Under the pieces are notes generated by a model that had not been told where the DNA came from, did not search any database, and worked only from the letters and a program-made list of their open reading frames with translations. Below, one piece after another: positions 1-6,317 of a stretch of 6,317 nt of DNA. This DNA is from Cyclobacteriaceae bacterium (GTDB taxonomy: Bacteria > Bacteroidota > Bacteroidia > Cytophagales > Cyclobacteriaceae), in NCBI GenBank assembly GCA_029882675.1, contig JAOUKJ010000247.1:1-6317 (forward strand). Direction: 5' to 3'. Position 1 is the first letter of the stretch. Each line of letters begins with the position of its first letter. A program made the position numbers and the translations under genes.

Positions 1-1
1 A

Positions 2-2194
2 TTCGGGCCTGACGGTTTGCTCTATTTATCAGTTGGCGACAACACCAACCCCTTTGCCTCTGACGGCTATTCCCCCAGTGATGAGCAGGAAGGCCGGTTC
101 ATCTGGGATGCCCAGAAGTCAAGCGCCAACACCAACGATTTAAGGGGAAAGGTACTACGTATAAAACCTGAAGAGGACGGCACCTATTCCATACCGGAGG
201 GCAACCTCTTCCCTGTAGGAACAGCAGGAACACGCCCTGAGATTTACGCAATGGGCTTGCGCAACCCCTTTCGCATTTCTATCGACTCCAAAACAAACTA
301 CCTGTATTGGGGCGATGTAGGCCCCGATGCCGGGTCAAACAATGAAACCCGGGGACCAAAAGGCCTGGACGAGATAAACCAGGCACGGAAACCCGGCAAC
401 TGGGGGTGGCCCTATACCCGGGGCAACAATCAGGTTTACTGGGACTATGACTTTGATGCCGGGAAAGCCATCGGCCCTTTTGATCCAAACAACCTGATCA
501 ATAACTCGCCCAATAACACGGGACTGGAAAAACTCCCTCCTGCCCAGCCTTCCATGATCTGGTATGGTTACGACAAATCGGAAGAATTTCCCTGGGTAGG
601 CACCGGAGGCAAGAACCCCATGGCCGGACCTGTTTATCATAGTGACCAATATGAAGGTATGGAAAATCGCTTTCCCGATTATTTTGAAGGAAAGCTCTTC
701 TTTTATGAATGGATAAGAGACTGGATTTATATTATCACCTTCGATGAAGAGCACAACTACAAGAAAGCCGAACGTTTTATGCCATCCACCCGGTTCAACA
801 ACCCCATGGACATGTTGTTTGGAAAGGACGGCAACTTGTATATACTGGAGTATGGCGAAAAATGGACCTCCAGAAATATGGATGCCCGCCTGACCAAAAT
901 CAGCTATGTGGCTGGCAACAGGACGCCAATAGCAAGAATCACGACCAATAAAGTTGTTGGGGCCACACCCCTTACGATCGAATTTTCCGCAGCCGGATCC
1001 CTTGATCTGGAAAATGATGACCTGACCTATTCCTGGACATTTGAAGGAGATGGCCCACAGGCCGAAACACCTGAGGCTACTTATACGTTCAACAACCCAG
1101 GCGTTTATAATGCTACCCTCACTGTAAAAGACAGTGAAGGACTTTCGGCCAGCACCAATGTGGAAATCATAGCAGGAAATGAACCTCCTGTAGTACAAAT
1201 AGACATCCCTTTTGAGAAATATTTTTACTCCAATGGTGAACAATCTGTATATAAGGTCATCGTAAAAGATCAGGAAGACGGCAGTAATCAGGACGGCAGC
1301 ATACCTGCTGACAATATAAAAGTAACGCTGGCCTATTTACCGGAAGGTCAGGATCTGGTACAATCCACCATAGGTCACCAGCCCGACCTGACCCCCAGGG
1401 GCCTGCGTCTGATCAACGGCTCTGACTGCAAAGCCTGTCATGGTGAGGCCGAAAAAATAAATGGCCCCTCCTACCGTGATATTGCGGCCAAATACAGCAG
1501 TGTGGAAAAGGACTACCTCATCAACAAGGTCTTAAATGGCGGAGCTGGTGTATGGGGAGAGACCCCCATGGCCGCTCATCCCCAGCACAATCGCGATGAA
1601 GTAGCAGAAATGATCAATTACATCCTGTCATTAAAGGATGAAGGAACCCGGGAATTAGCGATGTCAGGCACTTTAAAATTCGATATGCACGATCCTGAAA
1701 ATGAAGAAGGCATCTATATCCTGACCGCCTCTTATACTGACCGGGGAAATGGTGAGATCACTGCACTTTCGTCACAGAAACAATTGATCTTCAGGTTCCC
1801 CGCTCTGGAAGCCGAAAATGCCAACCAGATGAGCAATGGAGTAACCCGGGGTAGTAGCAACGGACGCGCCTACCTGAATAACCTAAAGCATGGTTCTCAT
1901 TTTATGTTTGAAGATGTCATCATGGATGGATTAAAAAACATCAGTGTAGATATGCTCTTTGGAAGAAATAAGGAATTTTCAGGTACGGTGATCATCAGAA
2001 AAGGTAGCGTAGATGGCGAAGAACTGGGCCGGAAGTCTTTCCAATATTTTCACCCTGAAGAGTACGGACAACAATTGATTAAGATAAGCATACCTGCACT
2101 ATCCGGAAGAGAAAATATCTTCTTTATACTGGAAGGCGAAGAAGGCACTGAAAAAGAAATTGGAAATGTAAACAGGGTGGTATTGGGGTATTAA
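2..2194 (+). CDS. PQQ-type glucose/sorbosone dehydrogenase with PKD, cytochrome c and CBM6-like regions (5' partial)
   Basis: The reading frame is open from base 2 (FGPDG, then the TTG at base 17), so the true start lies upstream; residues here count from that TTG codon. Residues 1-300 resemble the GSDH beta-propeller: LYLSVGD (2-8), GKVLRI (44-49), EIYAMGLRNPFR (75-86), LYWGDVG (96-102), DEI..GNWGWP (118-132) and DGNLYILEYG (271-280). Residues 302-386 look like a PKD domain (PIARI, SWTFEGDG, YTF..PGVYNATLTVKD). After a linker, residues 460-545 form a class I cytochrome c domain with heme motif CKACH (471-475) and a likely axial Met518 in ETPMAAH. The last 130 residues, from LEAEN (597-601), look like a CBM6-type carbohydrate-binding region. 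From the family, it oxidises a sugar outside the cytoplasm using PQQ and passes electrons to the fused heme. The substrate is unknown, and the catalytic His expected further upstream is not in the window. It ends with TAA at 2192-2194. I see no type IX secretion signal at the C-terminus. Confidence 0.9.
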   Translation, partial: FGPDGLLYLSVGDNTNPFASDGYSPSDEQEGRFIWDAQKSSANTNDLRGKVLRIKPEEDGTYSIPEGNLFPVGTAGTRPEIYAMGLRNPFRISIDSKTNYLYWGDVGPDAGSNNETRGPKGLDEINQARKPGNWGWPYTRGNNQVYWDYDFDAGKAIGPFDPNNLINNSPNNTGLEKLPPAQPSMIWYGYDKSEEFPWVGTGGKNPMAGPVYHSDQYEGMENRFPDYFEGKLFFYEWIRDWIYIITFDEEHNYKKAERFMPSTRFNNPMDMLFGKDGNLYILEYGEKWTSRNMDARLTKISYVAGNRTPIARITTNKVVGATPLTIEFSAAGSLDLENDDLTYSWTFEGDGPQAETPEATYTFNNPGVYNATLTVKDSEGLSASTNVEIIAGNEPPVVQIDIPFEKYFYSNGEQSVYKVIVKDQEDGSNQDGSIPADNIKVTLAYLPEGQDLVQSTIGHQPDLTPRGLRLINGSDCKACHGEAEKINGPSYRDIAAKYSSVEKDYLINKVLNGGAGVWGETPMAAHPQHNRDEVAEMINYILSLKDEGTRELAMSGTLKFDMHDPENEEGIYILTASYTDRGNGEITALSSQKQLIFRFPALEAENANQMSNGVTRGSSNGRAYLNNLKHGSHFMFEDVIMDGLKNISVDMLFGRNKEFSGTVIIRKGSVDGEELGRKSFQYFHPEEYGQQLIKISIPALSGRENIFFILEGEEGTEKEIGNVNRVVLGY

Positions 2195-2250
2195 ACAGTG
2201 AACAGTGAACAGTAAACAGTGAGCAGTGAGCAGTGAGCAGTGAGCAGTGA
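2195..2250. repeat. Heptanucleotide tandem repeat, 8 units of (A/G)CAGTGA
   Basis: Eight contiguous 7-bp units begin on the base after the dehydrogenase stop codon. In order they are ACAGTGA, ACAGTGA, ACAGTAA, ACAGTGA, then four GCAGTGA. Only one unit has an internal change, and the A-type and G-type units are grouped, which suggests recent local duplication. The array is non-coding here. Short heptamer arrays of this general kind occur between genes in several bacterial groups, for example cyanobacterial STRR elements; whether this exact unit recurs in this genome cannot be seen. Confidence 0.93.
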
Positions 2251-2274
2251 GGTTCATCCTTTTATAGCTGTACT

Positions 2275-2315
2275 ATTGCCTGAAGGAAAAAAGTCAGGCA
2301 ATTCGTGCTACGAAT
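2275..2315. repeat. Two adjacent inverted repeats in the convergent gap
   Basis: The first dyad has perfect 9-bp arms, ATTGCCTGA (2275-2283) and TCAGGCAAT (2294-2302), around a purine-rich 10-nt loop (2284-2293). The second overlaps its last two bases: ATTCGT (2301-2306), loop GCT, ACGAAT (2310-2315). The two stems cannot both form completely. Neither is followed by a T-run on either strand, so a classical intrinsic terminator is not supported. The position between convergent genes still makes RNA 3'-end formation or 3'-end protection possible. Confidence 0.55.
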
Positions 2316-2430
2316 AATGAAAATAAGAAGGGCTAGTTTCCAGAAGCCTCCTTGTTAATCAGTGTTACGTTGCCGCGAATAAATTGCTATTGGAAACCAC
2401 GCTATAAACAGATACAGGAGAAGTCTATGG

Positions 2431-2470
2431 GAAGATTGGGAAGATGTTAGATTGAAGAGTATTGAAGAAA
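2431..2470. repeat. Degenerate short direct repeats (GAAGATTGG / ATTGAAGA type)
   Basis: Two 9-mers sit back to back, GAAGATTGG (2431-2439) and GAAGATGTT (2440-2448), followed by two 10-mers sharing ATTGAAGA (2451-2460 and 2461-2470). The pattern looks like a decayed short tandem repeat, purine-rich on this strand. No coding or RNA role is apparent. Confidence 0.4.
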
Positions 2471-2495
2471 TAATCTGGCATCAGTAAGCTACAGG

Positions 2496-3962
2496 CTATC
2501 TCTCCTCCTCACTATTAGGCCACACGAACACAAAAGCGGCCCCGCCCAGGTCGGAGGATTCTATCCATATTCTACCCCTGTGTCTTTCTATGATCTTTTT
2601 AACGATGGCCAGGCCCATGCCCTGTATTTCCTTTTCTCCCGTGCTTTCCCCTGTTCGGAACATTTCAAATACCCTTGAATGATTTTCTTCCGAAATACCC
2701 GGACCATTGTCAGCCACTTCAAAACGAATATAATCATGTGCCCTGACAAAACTTAACCTGACTGTTTTACGCTCTCCTTGATTGAATCTAATGGCATTGC
2801 CTATCAGGTTGTTAAACACCTGTTTTATCTGTGATTTCATCCCCCAGACTGCCGGAAGATCTGTTGGAACAATGATTTCTACTTTTTCGTCAGAATAAAA
2901 GTCCTTCAGTTTACTGATCATAAAGTTCAGATCCAATATGCCTGCCTGCTCATCAGACCCACTAAAACGAGTATAGGCAATAAGTCCGTCAATCAACTTA
3001 TCCATATTTTCAAGTTTGCTCTTAAGTTGAACAATATGTTTTGATACCTTTTCACGCTCCACCTGGCACATATCTTGTTCAATAAAGTTGGCCAGGCTTC
3101 CAATATTACGCAAGGGGGCTTTTAGGTCGTGGGATGCCACACTCGTGAATCGCTTCAAATCATCATTCACCTGTTCCAACTCATGCATATGGTCACTTAC
3201 CTGCTTATTGCTTTCAATCAACGCAAAATTATTTTGCCTGAACTGATAAATGATCACGGCAAGAAAGCCTAATATCAACCCCACCATACCCACTATAGAC
3301 ACTGAACTCTTCCAAAGGGTAGCACGTGTTTCATTCAGCACAACATTTAACGGAATAGTCAACTCCAGAATACCTCTTACATCACCAACTATCCAATTGC
3401 TTTTTGGGGTTTCAGGATGGCTGTTATGGCAGCTCACGCAACTATTTGTCATTTTGTCGGCTGTGGCATAACGAAGAATTTTCTGTCCATTTTCTTCATC
3501 AAATAAATAAAAGGCCTTGTTTGGGTCTGCTACAAGGGCATCCCATGCTCTTTTCTCAAAGGGGCTTCTTAGTCCACCGGTTTCCTCACGCCACGGAAAA
3601 GGATATGGGCTCAGCAGGCGTGTAATTCGTCCTTCTGCATTTTTGTTTAATTCCTCGGCCAGTTTCATACTAAAAGTGGCTGGTAGGGGTATCGTATTGT
3701 CCTTGCCCAGGTAATCATGAGAGGCTATCAGTCCCTGACGAATGAGCGGATCAACAACTTGGGAAGAATACTGTTTCCTGAACTCCTGAATGGCCTTGCT
3801 GTAAATACGCGCATCTGACAAAGCGGCCTTTTCTATTACATCCTTTGACAATAAGTATAATGGAATTGTGGTGAGGGCAATACCACAAAACAACAACAGA
3901 AAAAGAAATAGCCTTGGCTGTTTCTGTATAATACGAATAAAGCCTTTTGTGATTAAACTCAA
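2496..3962 (-). CDS. Membrane sensor histidine kinase with periplasmic Tll0287-like (DUF3365) heme domain
   Basis: The 488-residue protein has one membrane segment at about residues 17-38, a periplasmic domain (about 40-210), a second membrane segment (about 220-241), a short coiled coil (about 245-272) and a cytoplasmic kinase core. The periplasmic part carries a c-type heme motif CVSCH (175-179) followed by NSHPETPKSNW and VGDVRGILEL, typical of Tll0287-like/DUF3365 domains, so a heme-based redox or small-ligand signal is likely. The kinase has the H-box ASHDLKAPLRN with phospho-acceptor His278, the N-box NNLIGNAIRFN (384-394), DNGPGI (418-423), an F-box near FEMF (432-435) and GMGLAIV (448-454), so it looks active. 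There is no fused receiver domain and no response regulator gene in view. The start is TTG at 3960-3962: an in-frame TAA at 3966-3968 blocks anything upstream, the first in-frame ATG is near codon 99 and would remove the membrane anchor, and GGG (3971-3973) sits 8 nt upstream as a possible ribosome site. Confidence 0.9.
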   Translation of the reverse strand: MSLITKGFIRIIQKQPRLFLFLLLFCGIALTTIPLYLLSKDVIEKAALSDARIYSKAIQEFRKQYSSQVVDPLIRQGLIASHDYLGKDNTIPLPATFSMKLAEELNKNAEGRITRLLSPYPFPWREETGGLRSPFEKRAWDALVADPNKAFYLFDEENGQKILRYATADKMTNSCVSCHNSHPETPKSNWIVGDVRGILELTIPLNVVLNETRATLWKSSVSIVGMVGLILGFLAVIIYQFRQNNFALIESNKQVSDHMHELEQVNDDLKRFTSVASHDLKAPLRNIGSLANFIEQDMCQVEREKVSKHIVQLKSKLENMDKLIDGLIAYTRFSGSDEQAGILDLNFMISKLKDFYSDEKVEIIVPTDLPAVWGMKSQIKQVFNNLIGNAIRFNQGERKTVRLSFVRAHDYIRFEVADNGPGISEENHSRVFEMFRTGESTGEKEIQGMGLAIVKKIIERHRGRIWIESSDLGGAAFVFVWPNSEEER

Positions 3963-3984
3963 TATTTACACCCTTTTATTTACC

Positions 3985-4010
3985 AAAAGCAAAGTGATCA
4001 CTTTCCTTTT
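3985..4010. promoter_or_regulatory. 26-bp imperfect palindrome upstream of the kinase, candidate operator
   Basis: The core AAAGTGATCACTTT (3991-4004) is a perfect 14-bp palindrome. It extends to 3985-4010 with AAAAG and CTTTT outer arms and a single mismatched pair (3990/4005). There is no central loop, so it fits a dimeric protein-binding site better than an RNA hairpin. It ends 22 bp upstream of the TTG start and overlaps the only weak -7-like element found. The cognate regulator is unknown; the site does not match the spaced CRP or FNR patterns. Confidence 0.45.
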
Positions 4011-4023
4011 TACCTTTAACAAA
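3990..4023 (-). promoter_or_regulatory. Weak candidate promoter of the histidine kinase gene
   Basis: On the minus strand TTTG (4020-4023) and TCACTTTG (3990-3997) resemble the Bacteroidota -33 and -7 boxes. The -7 box has one mismatch to TAnnTTTG and the 22-nt spacer is longer than the usual 19-21. The -7 box lies inside the palindrome. Confidence is low. Confidence 0.25.
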
Positions 4024-4213
4024 ATAATCCACTAAATGTAATCACTAATCGTTAGCATTAAGAGGCAATACCCTGATAATTCTTACATGGTAAAAGAAGT
4101 ATAAATCACCTTAAATCCGCAGGCGGCCCTGATCAACATTAAATAATGCTTTAAATATAACCGAATATGCTGTTTTACTCACTTATTCAAGTGCACAAAA
4201 AAAAGTATTTTGA

Positions 4214-4244
4214 ATATTTTCCCGCCCTGGAGGCGGGAAAATAT
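4214..4244 (-). terminator. Strong hairpin downstream of glnS, probable (possibly bidirectional) terminator
   Basis: The arms ATATTTTCCCGCC (4214-4226) and GGCGGGAAAATAT (4232-4244) form a perfect 13-bp stem with a 5-nt loop, 74 bp past the glnS stop codon. Read on the minus strand, the stem is followed by TCAAAATAC and then a run of eight T. Read on the plus strand, it is followed by CTTTTTCTTT. Termination of glnS is the natural role. The T-run on the glnS side is set back from the stem, so its efficiency is uncertain. Confidence 0.7.
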
Positions 4245-4318
4245 CTTTTTCTTTAATACCTAAAATGCGCTTGCGGATTTCAGAAATGATCTTAAATTCA
4301 ATGATATTTATAGATTAT

Positions 4319-5971
4319 TTATTTACCCCAACTATCCCGCAATGTGACCGTCCGGTTAAGTACCAGATGGTCATCCGTAGATTCCTTATCAACCACAAAA
4401 TAGCCAATACGCTCAAATTGGAAATGTGTTCCAGCTTTTGCCCCAGCCAGTGATGGTTCAAGTGCAGCCTGCCTGGATTTCACCAGGCTCTCCGGGTTGA
4501 GGTGCTCCAAAAAGTCGTCCACCTGGTTCAGGTCTTCCACCTTAAATAACCGGTCATAAAGCCTGATCTCAGCATTGGCAGCATGCGGAGCAGACACCCA
4601 ACTCAGGGTTCCTTTCACTTTTCGGGATACTGCTGAGCCACTTTTCGTTTCTGGGTCATAGGTGCAGTATATCTCCTGAATATTTCCCTGTTCATCGCAT
4701 TTATAATCTTCGCATTTGATAATATAAGCATATTTCAGGCGCACTTCCCTACCTGGTCCCAGCCTAAAAAACTTATTGGGGGGATCAACCATAAAGTCAC
4801 TTTTATCGATATACACCTCCCGGGAAAACGGCAATTGCCTTTTACCGGCCATTTCATCTTCGGGGTTGTTGGTGGCTTCCAGCCATTCTTCCTCCCCTTC
4901 GGGATAGTTGGTAATGATCAATTTTACAGGATCCATCACCGCCATTTTGCGCCAGGCAATTTTATTGAGATCTTCACGCACACTGTGCTCCAACAGGGCC
5001 ACATCAATGATTCCATCGCGCTTAGCGACACCTATTTTGGTCGCAAAATTGCGAATTGAAACCGGTGTATATCCCCTGCGCCGCATCCCGGAAATAGTAG
5101 GCATGCGCGGATCATCCCATCCGGTCACAAAATCCCCTTCCACCAGCTTCAATAGTTTCCTTTTGCTAAGCACAGTATAGGTCAGGTTAAGCCGGGCAAA
5201 TTCGATCTGCCGGCTTTCAAAGATGCCCAGATTTTTAATAAACCAGTCGTACAGTGGCCTGTGCACTTCAAACTCCAGGGTACATATGGAATGGGTAATG
5301 GCTTCAATCGCATCGGACTGCCCATGCGCAAAATCATACATGGGATACACATTCCATGTGTCACCTGTGCGGTGGTGTGATTCTCTTTTTATACGGTACA
5401 TGAAAGGGTCGCGCAAGTGCATATTGGGGGCCGACATGTCTATTTTGGCACGTAACACCCGGCTACCTTCAGGATGCAGACCATCTTTCATTTCACCAAA
5501 AAGCTTTAAGTTTTCTTCGGCCGAACGGTCGCGATAAGGGCTGTTTGTTCCCGGCCTTGTGGGTGTGCCCTTGGCTGTAGCAATCTCTGCGGCCGACTGA
5601 TCATCCACATAGGCGAGGCCTTTTTTGATCAGCTCACAGGCAAATGCATAGAGTTTATCGAAATAATCAGAGGTATAATACTCCCGCTCACCCCAATCGA
5701 ATCCCAGCCAGCGCACATCTTCTTTGATTGACTCCACATATTCGGCTTCCTCTTTCTCAGGATTTGTATCATCAAAACGCAGGTTACAAAGGCCATTATA
5801 CTTTTCGGCCAGGCCAAAATTCAGGCATATAGACTTGGCATGGCCGATATGCAGATAGCCATTGGGTTCGGGGGGAAAGCGCGTGTGCACTCTTCCATCG
5901 TTTTTATTGTTTTTCAGGTCTTTCTCAACTTCCTGTTCTATAAAATTGAGCGATATGCGTTCTTCGGCCAT
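4319..5971 (-). CDS. glnS: Glutaminyl-tRNA synthetase (GlnRS)
   Basis: This cytoplasmic class I aminoacyl-tRNA synthetase joins glutamine to tRNA-Gln using ATP. At 550 residues it is about the length of E. coli GlnRS (554). The Rossmann fold opens with VHTRFPPEPNGYLHIGHAKS (28-47), with HIGH at 41-44. The second signature is VLSKR (267-271), the GlnRS form of KMSKS. RFDDTNP (65-71), GWDDPRMPTISGMRRRGYTP (284-303) and MAVMDPVKL further support GlnRS over GluRS. Residues from about 340 form the two beta-barrels that read the anticodon, ending with VLNRTVTLRDSWGK. The ATG start (5969-5971) gives the family-typical N-terminus and sits 18 bp downstream of a good promoter. The presence of GlnRS implies direct glutaminylation instead of relying only on the GatCAB amidotransferase route. 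The gene appears intact and monocistronic. Confidence 0.98.
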   Translation of the reverse strand: MAEERISLNFIEQEVEKDLKNNKNDGRVHTRFPPEPNGYLHIGHAKSICLNFGLAEKYNGLCNLRFDDTNPEKEEAEYVESIKEDVRWLGFDWGEREYYTSDYFDKLYAFACELIKKGLAYVDDQSAAEIATAKGTPTRPGTNSPYRDRSAEENLKLFGEMKDGLHPEGSRVLRAKIDMSAPNMHLRDPFMYRIKRESHHRTGDTWNVYPMYDFAHGQSDAIEAITHSICTLEFEVHRPLYDWFIKNLGIFESRQIEFARLNLTYTVLSKRKLLKLVEGDFVTGWDDPRMPTISGMRRRGYTPVSIRNFATKIGVAKRDGIIDVALLEHSVREDLNKIAWRKMAVMDPVKLIITNYPEGEEEWLEATNNPEDEMAGKRQLPFSREVYIDKSDFMVDPPNKFFRLGPGREVRLKYAYIIKCEDYKCDEQGNIQEIYCTYDPETKSGSAVSRKVKGTLSWVSAPHAANAEIRLYDRLFKVEDLNQVDDFLEHLNPESLVKSRQAALEPSLAGAKAGTHFQFERIGYFVVDKESTDDHLVLNRTVTLRDSWGK

Positions 5972-5989
5972 GGATTAAATAATTTTCTG

Positions 5990-6020
5990 CAAGTTTACGT
6001 AGTAATGAAGAAACGGCAAA
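5990..6020 (-). promoter_or_regulatory. glnS promoter (Bacteroidota-type)
   Basis: On the minus strand a -33 TTTG (6017-6020) and a -7 TAAACTTG (5990-5997, one mismatch to TAnnTTTG) are separated by exactly 19 nt. Transcription would begin around 5983-5985, giving a very short leader of roughly 12-14 nt before the ATG at 5971. No Shine-Dalgarno sequence is evident, which is common in this phylum. Confidence 0.65.
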
Positions 6021-6154
6021 GAGATATTATCATTGGGTATGGTTTGTTGGCAAGCAACACGCTTTTTTTTTGCTCCAATAATAGCACCCCCGCTATACGA
6101 CAGCTCCTGTTTTTCCCCACATGCGGAACTATCAACTTTTCTCCTCACCTTTTT

Positions 6155-6185
6155 ATTGATCTTAAATGTAAAATCTTTAGTTTTG
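6155..6185 (+). promoter_or_regulatory. tRNA-Arg promoter (Bacteroidota-type)
   Basis: ATTG (6155-6158) and a perfect TAnnTTTG box, TAGTTTTG (6178-6185), are separated by 19 nt. This predicts a start near 6190 and a leader of about 35 nt before the tRNA, to be removed by RNase P. It is the best consensus match in the window. Confidence 0.75.
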
Positions 6186-6225
6186 CACTTCCAAAATCAA
6201 GCCGGATGATTATGCCCGCTGATTA

Positions 6226-6297
6226 GGCCCCGTAGTTCAATGGATAGAATAGAAGTTTCCTAAACTTTAGATGCAAGTTCGATTCTTGCCGGGGCTA
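6226..6297 (+). tRNA. tRNA-Arg, anticodon CCU
   Basis: The 72-nt gene folds as a full cloverleaf. The acceptor is GGCCCCG (6226-6232) with CGGGGCT (6290-6296), including a G1:U72 wobble. The D stem is GTTC/GAAT with loop AATGGATA. The anticodon stem is GAAGT/ACTTT with loop TTCCTAA, placing anticodon CCT at 6259-6261, which reads the arginine codon AGG. The variable loop is AGAT, and the T arm is GCAAG-TTCGATT-CTTGC (6273-6289). The discriminator is A6297, and the following bases are CAA, so the CCA tail is not encoded and must be added by the CCA-adding enzyme. The gene is transcribed away from glnS. Confidence 0.95.
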
Positions 6298-6317
6298 CAA
6301 AAACAGTCCCGAAAATT

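Larger units (their letters stand above)
2195..2495. other. Convergent intergenic region between the dehydrogenase and the histidine kinase
   Basis: This 301-bp gap lies between two genes that end facing each other. It holds the heptamer array (2195-2250), two adjacent dyads (2275-2302 and 2301-2315), a distant inverted pair GTTTCCA at 2336-2342 with TGGAAAC at 2391-2397, and degenerate direct repeats (2431-2470). I found no convincing ORF, no RNA gene, and no hairpin followed by a run of T on either strand. How the two transcripts end is therefore not clear from the sequence. Confidence 0.75.
3963..4318. other. Intergenic region between glnS and the histidine kinase gene
   Basis: This 356-bp AT-rich gap separates two genes that both lie on the minus strand. 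It holds the glnS terminator hairpin (4214-4244) near one end and a palindrome with a weak promoter (3985-4023) near the other. Between about 4024 and 4200 I see no ORF, RNA gene or strong structure. The gap and hairpin suggest that the kinase has its own promoter and is not co-transcribed with glnS. Confidence 0.7.

Noticed and set aside
335..1243. 302-residue open frame on the minus strand inside the dehydrogenase gene
   Set aside because: It is antisense to a clearly recognisable protein, has no recognisable domain, and its length is explained by the codon bias of the real gene.
2195..2250. Heptamer array as a CRISPR-like array
   Set aside because: Units are 7 bp with no spacers, and no cas genes are present.
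5182..5817. Other short frames on both strands within glnS
   Set aside because: They are shadows of the real coding frame with no recognisable domains or start signals.
4319..5971. Glutamyl-tRNA synthetase as an alternative to GlnRS
   Set aside because: The FPPEPNGYLHIGH and VLSKR signatures, the beta-barrel C-terminal half and the 550-residue length all fit GlnRS.
6045..6071. Small hairpin (TGTTG/CAACA) followed shortly by nine T, resembling a plus-strand terminator
   Set aside because: The stem is only 5 bp and no plus-strand gene ends here; on the minus strand it would lie upstream of the glnS promoter. Probably chance.
6006..6226. Plus-strand frame beginning MKKRQRD and ending at the first base of the tRNA
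   Set aside because: It covers the tRNA promoter, has low-complexity composition with no recognisable family and no proper lipobox, and its stop overlaps the tRNA start. Most likely non-coding.

Overview
The window looks like ordinary chromosomal DNA from a member of the Bacteroidota, probably a Cytophagales-like lineage. This rests on three things: the protein styles (a secreted sugar dehydrogenase of the GSDH/PKD/cytochrome c/carbohydrate-binding type, and a DUF3365 heme sensor kinase), two promoters matching the Bacteroidota pattern (TTG or TTTG, 19 nt, then TAnnTTTG-like), and a tRNA gene without an encoded CCA end. The lineage is an inference from the sequence; no search was run.

Layout. 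Bases 2-2194 (+) hold the 3' part of a large secreted PQQ-type glucose/sorbosone dehydrogenase; its start lies outside the window. Bases 2195-2495 are a convergent intergenic gap that opens with eight perfect-length 7-bp repeats directly after the stop codon, followed by two adjacent small dyads and some degenerate short repeats. Bases 2496-3962 (-) encode a membrane histidine kinase with a periplasmic Tll0287-like (DUF3365) heme domain, starting at a TTG codon. Bases 3963-4318 are a second gap with a long imperfect palindrome close upstream of the kinase and a strong hairpin close downstream of glnS. Bases 4319-5971 (-) encode glutaminyl-tRNA synthetase (glnS). Bases 5972-6225 carry two divergent promoters, one for glnS (-) and one for the tRNA (+). 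Bases 6226-6297 are tRNA-Arg(CCU).

How the genes fit together. glnS and the tRNA are translation housekeeping genes transcribed away from each other. The dehydrogenase fragment and the kinase are convergent, so they do not form an operon. Both carry one CxxCH c-type heme motif and both would act outside the cytoplasmic membrane, in sugar oxidation with electron transfer and in redox or ligand sensing respectively. A functional link between them is speculation. No response regulator gene is visible beside the kinase.

I see no CRISPR array, transposase, phage gene or obviously new multi-gene system. The most interesting items are the heptamer array at the stop codon, the palindrome upstream of the heme kinase, and the domain order of the dehydrogenase.
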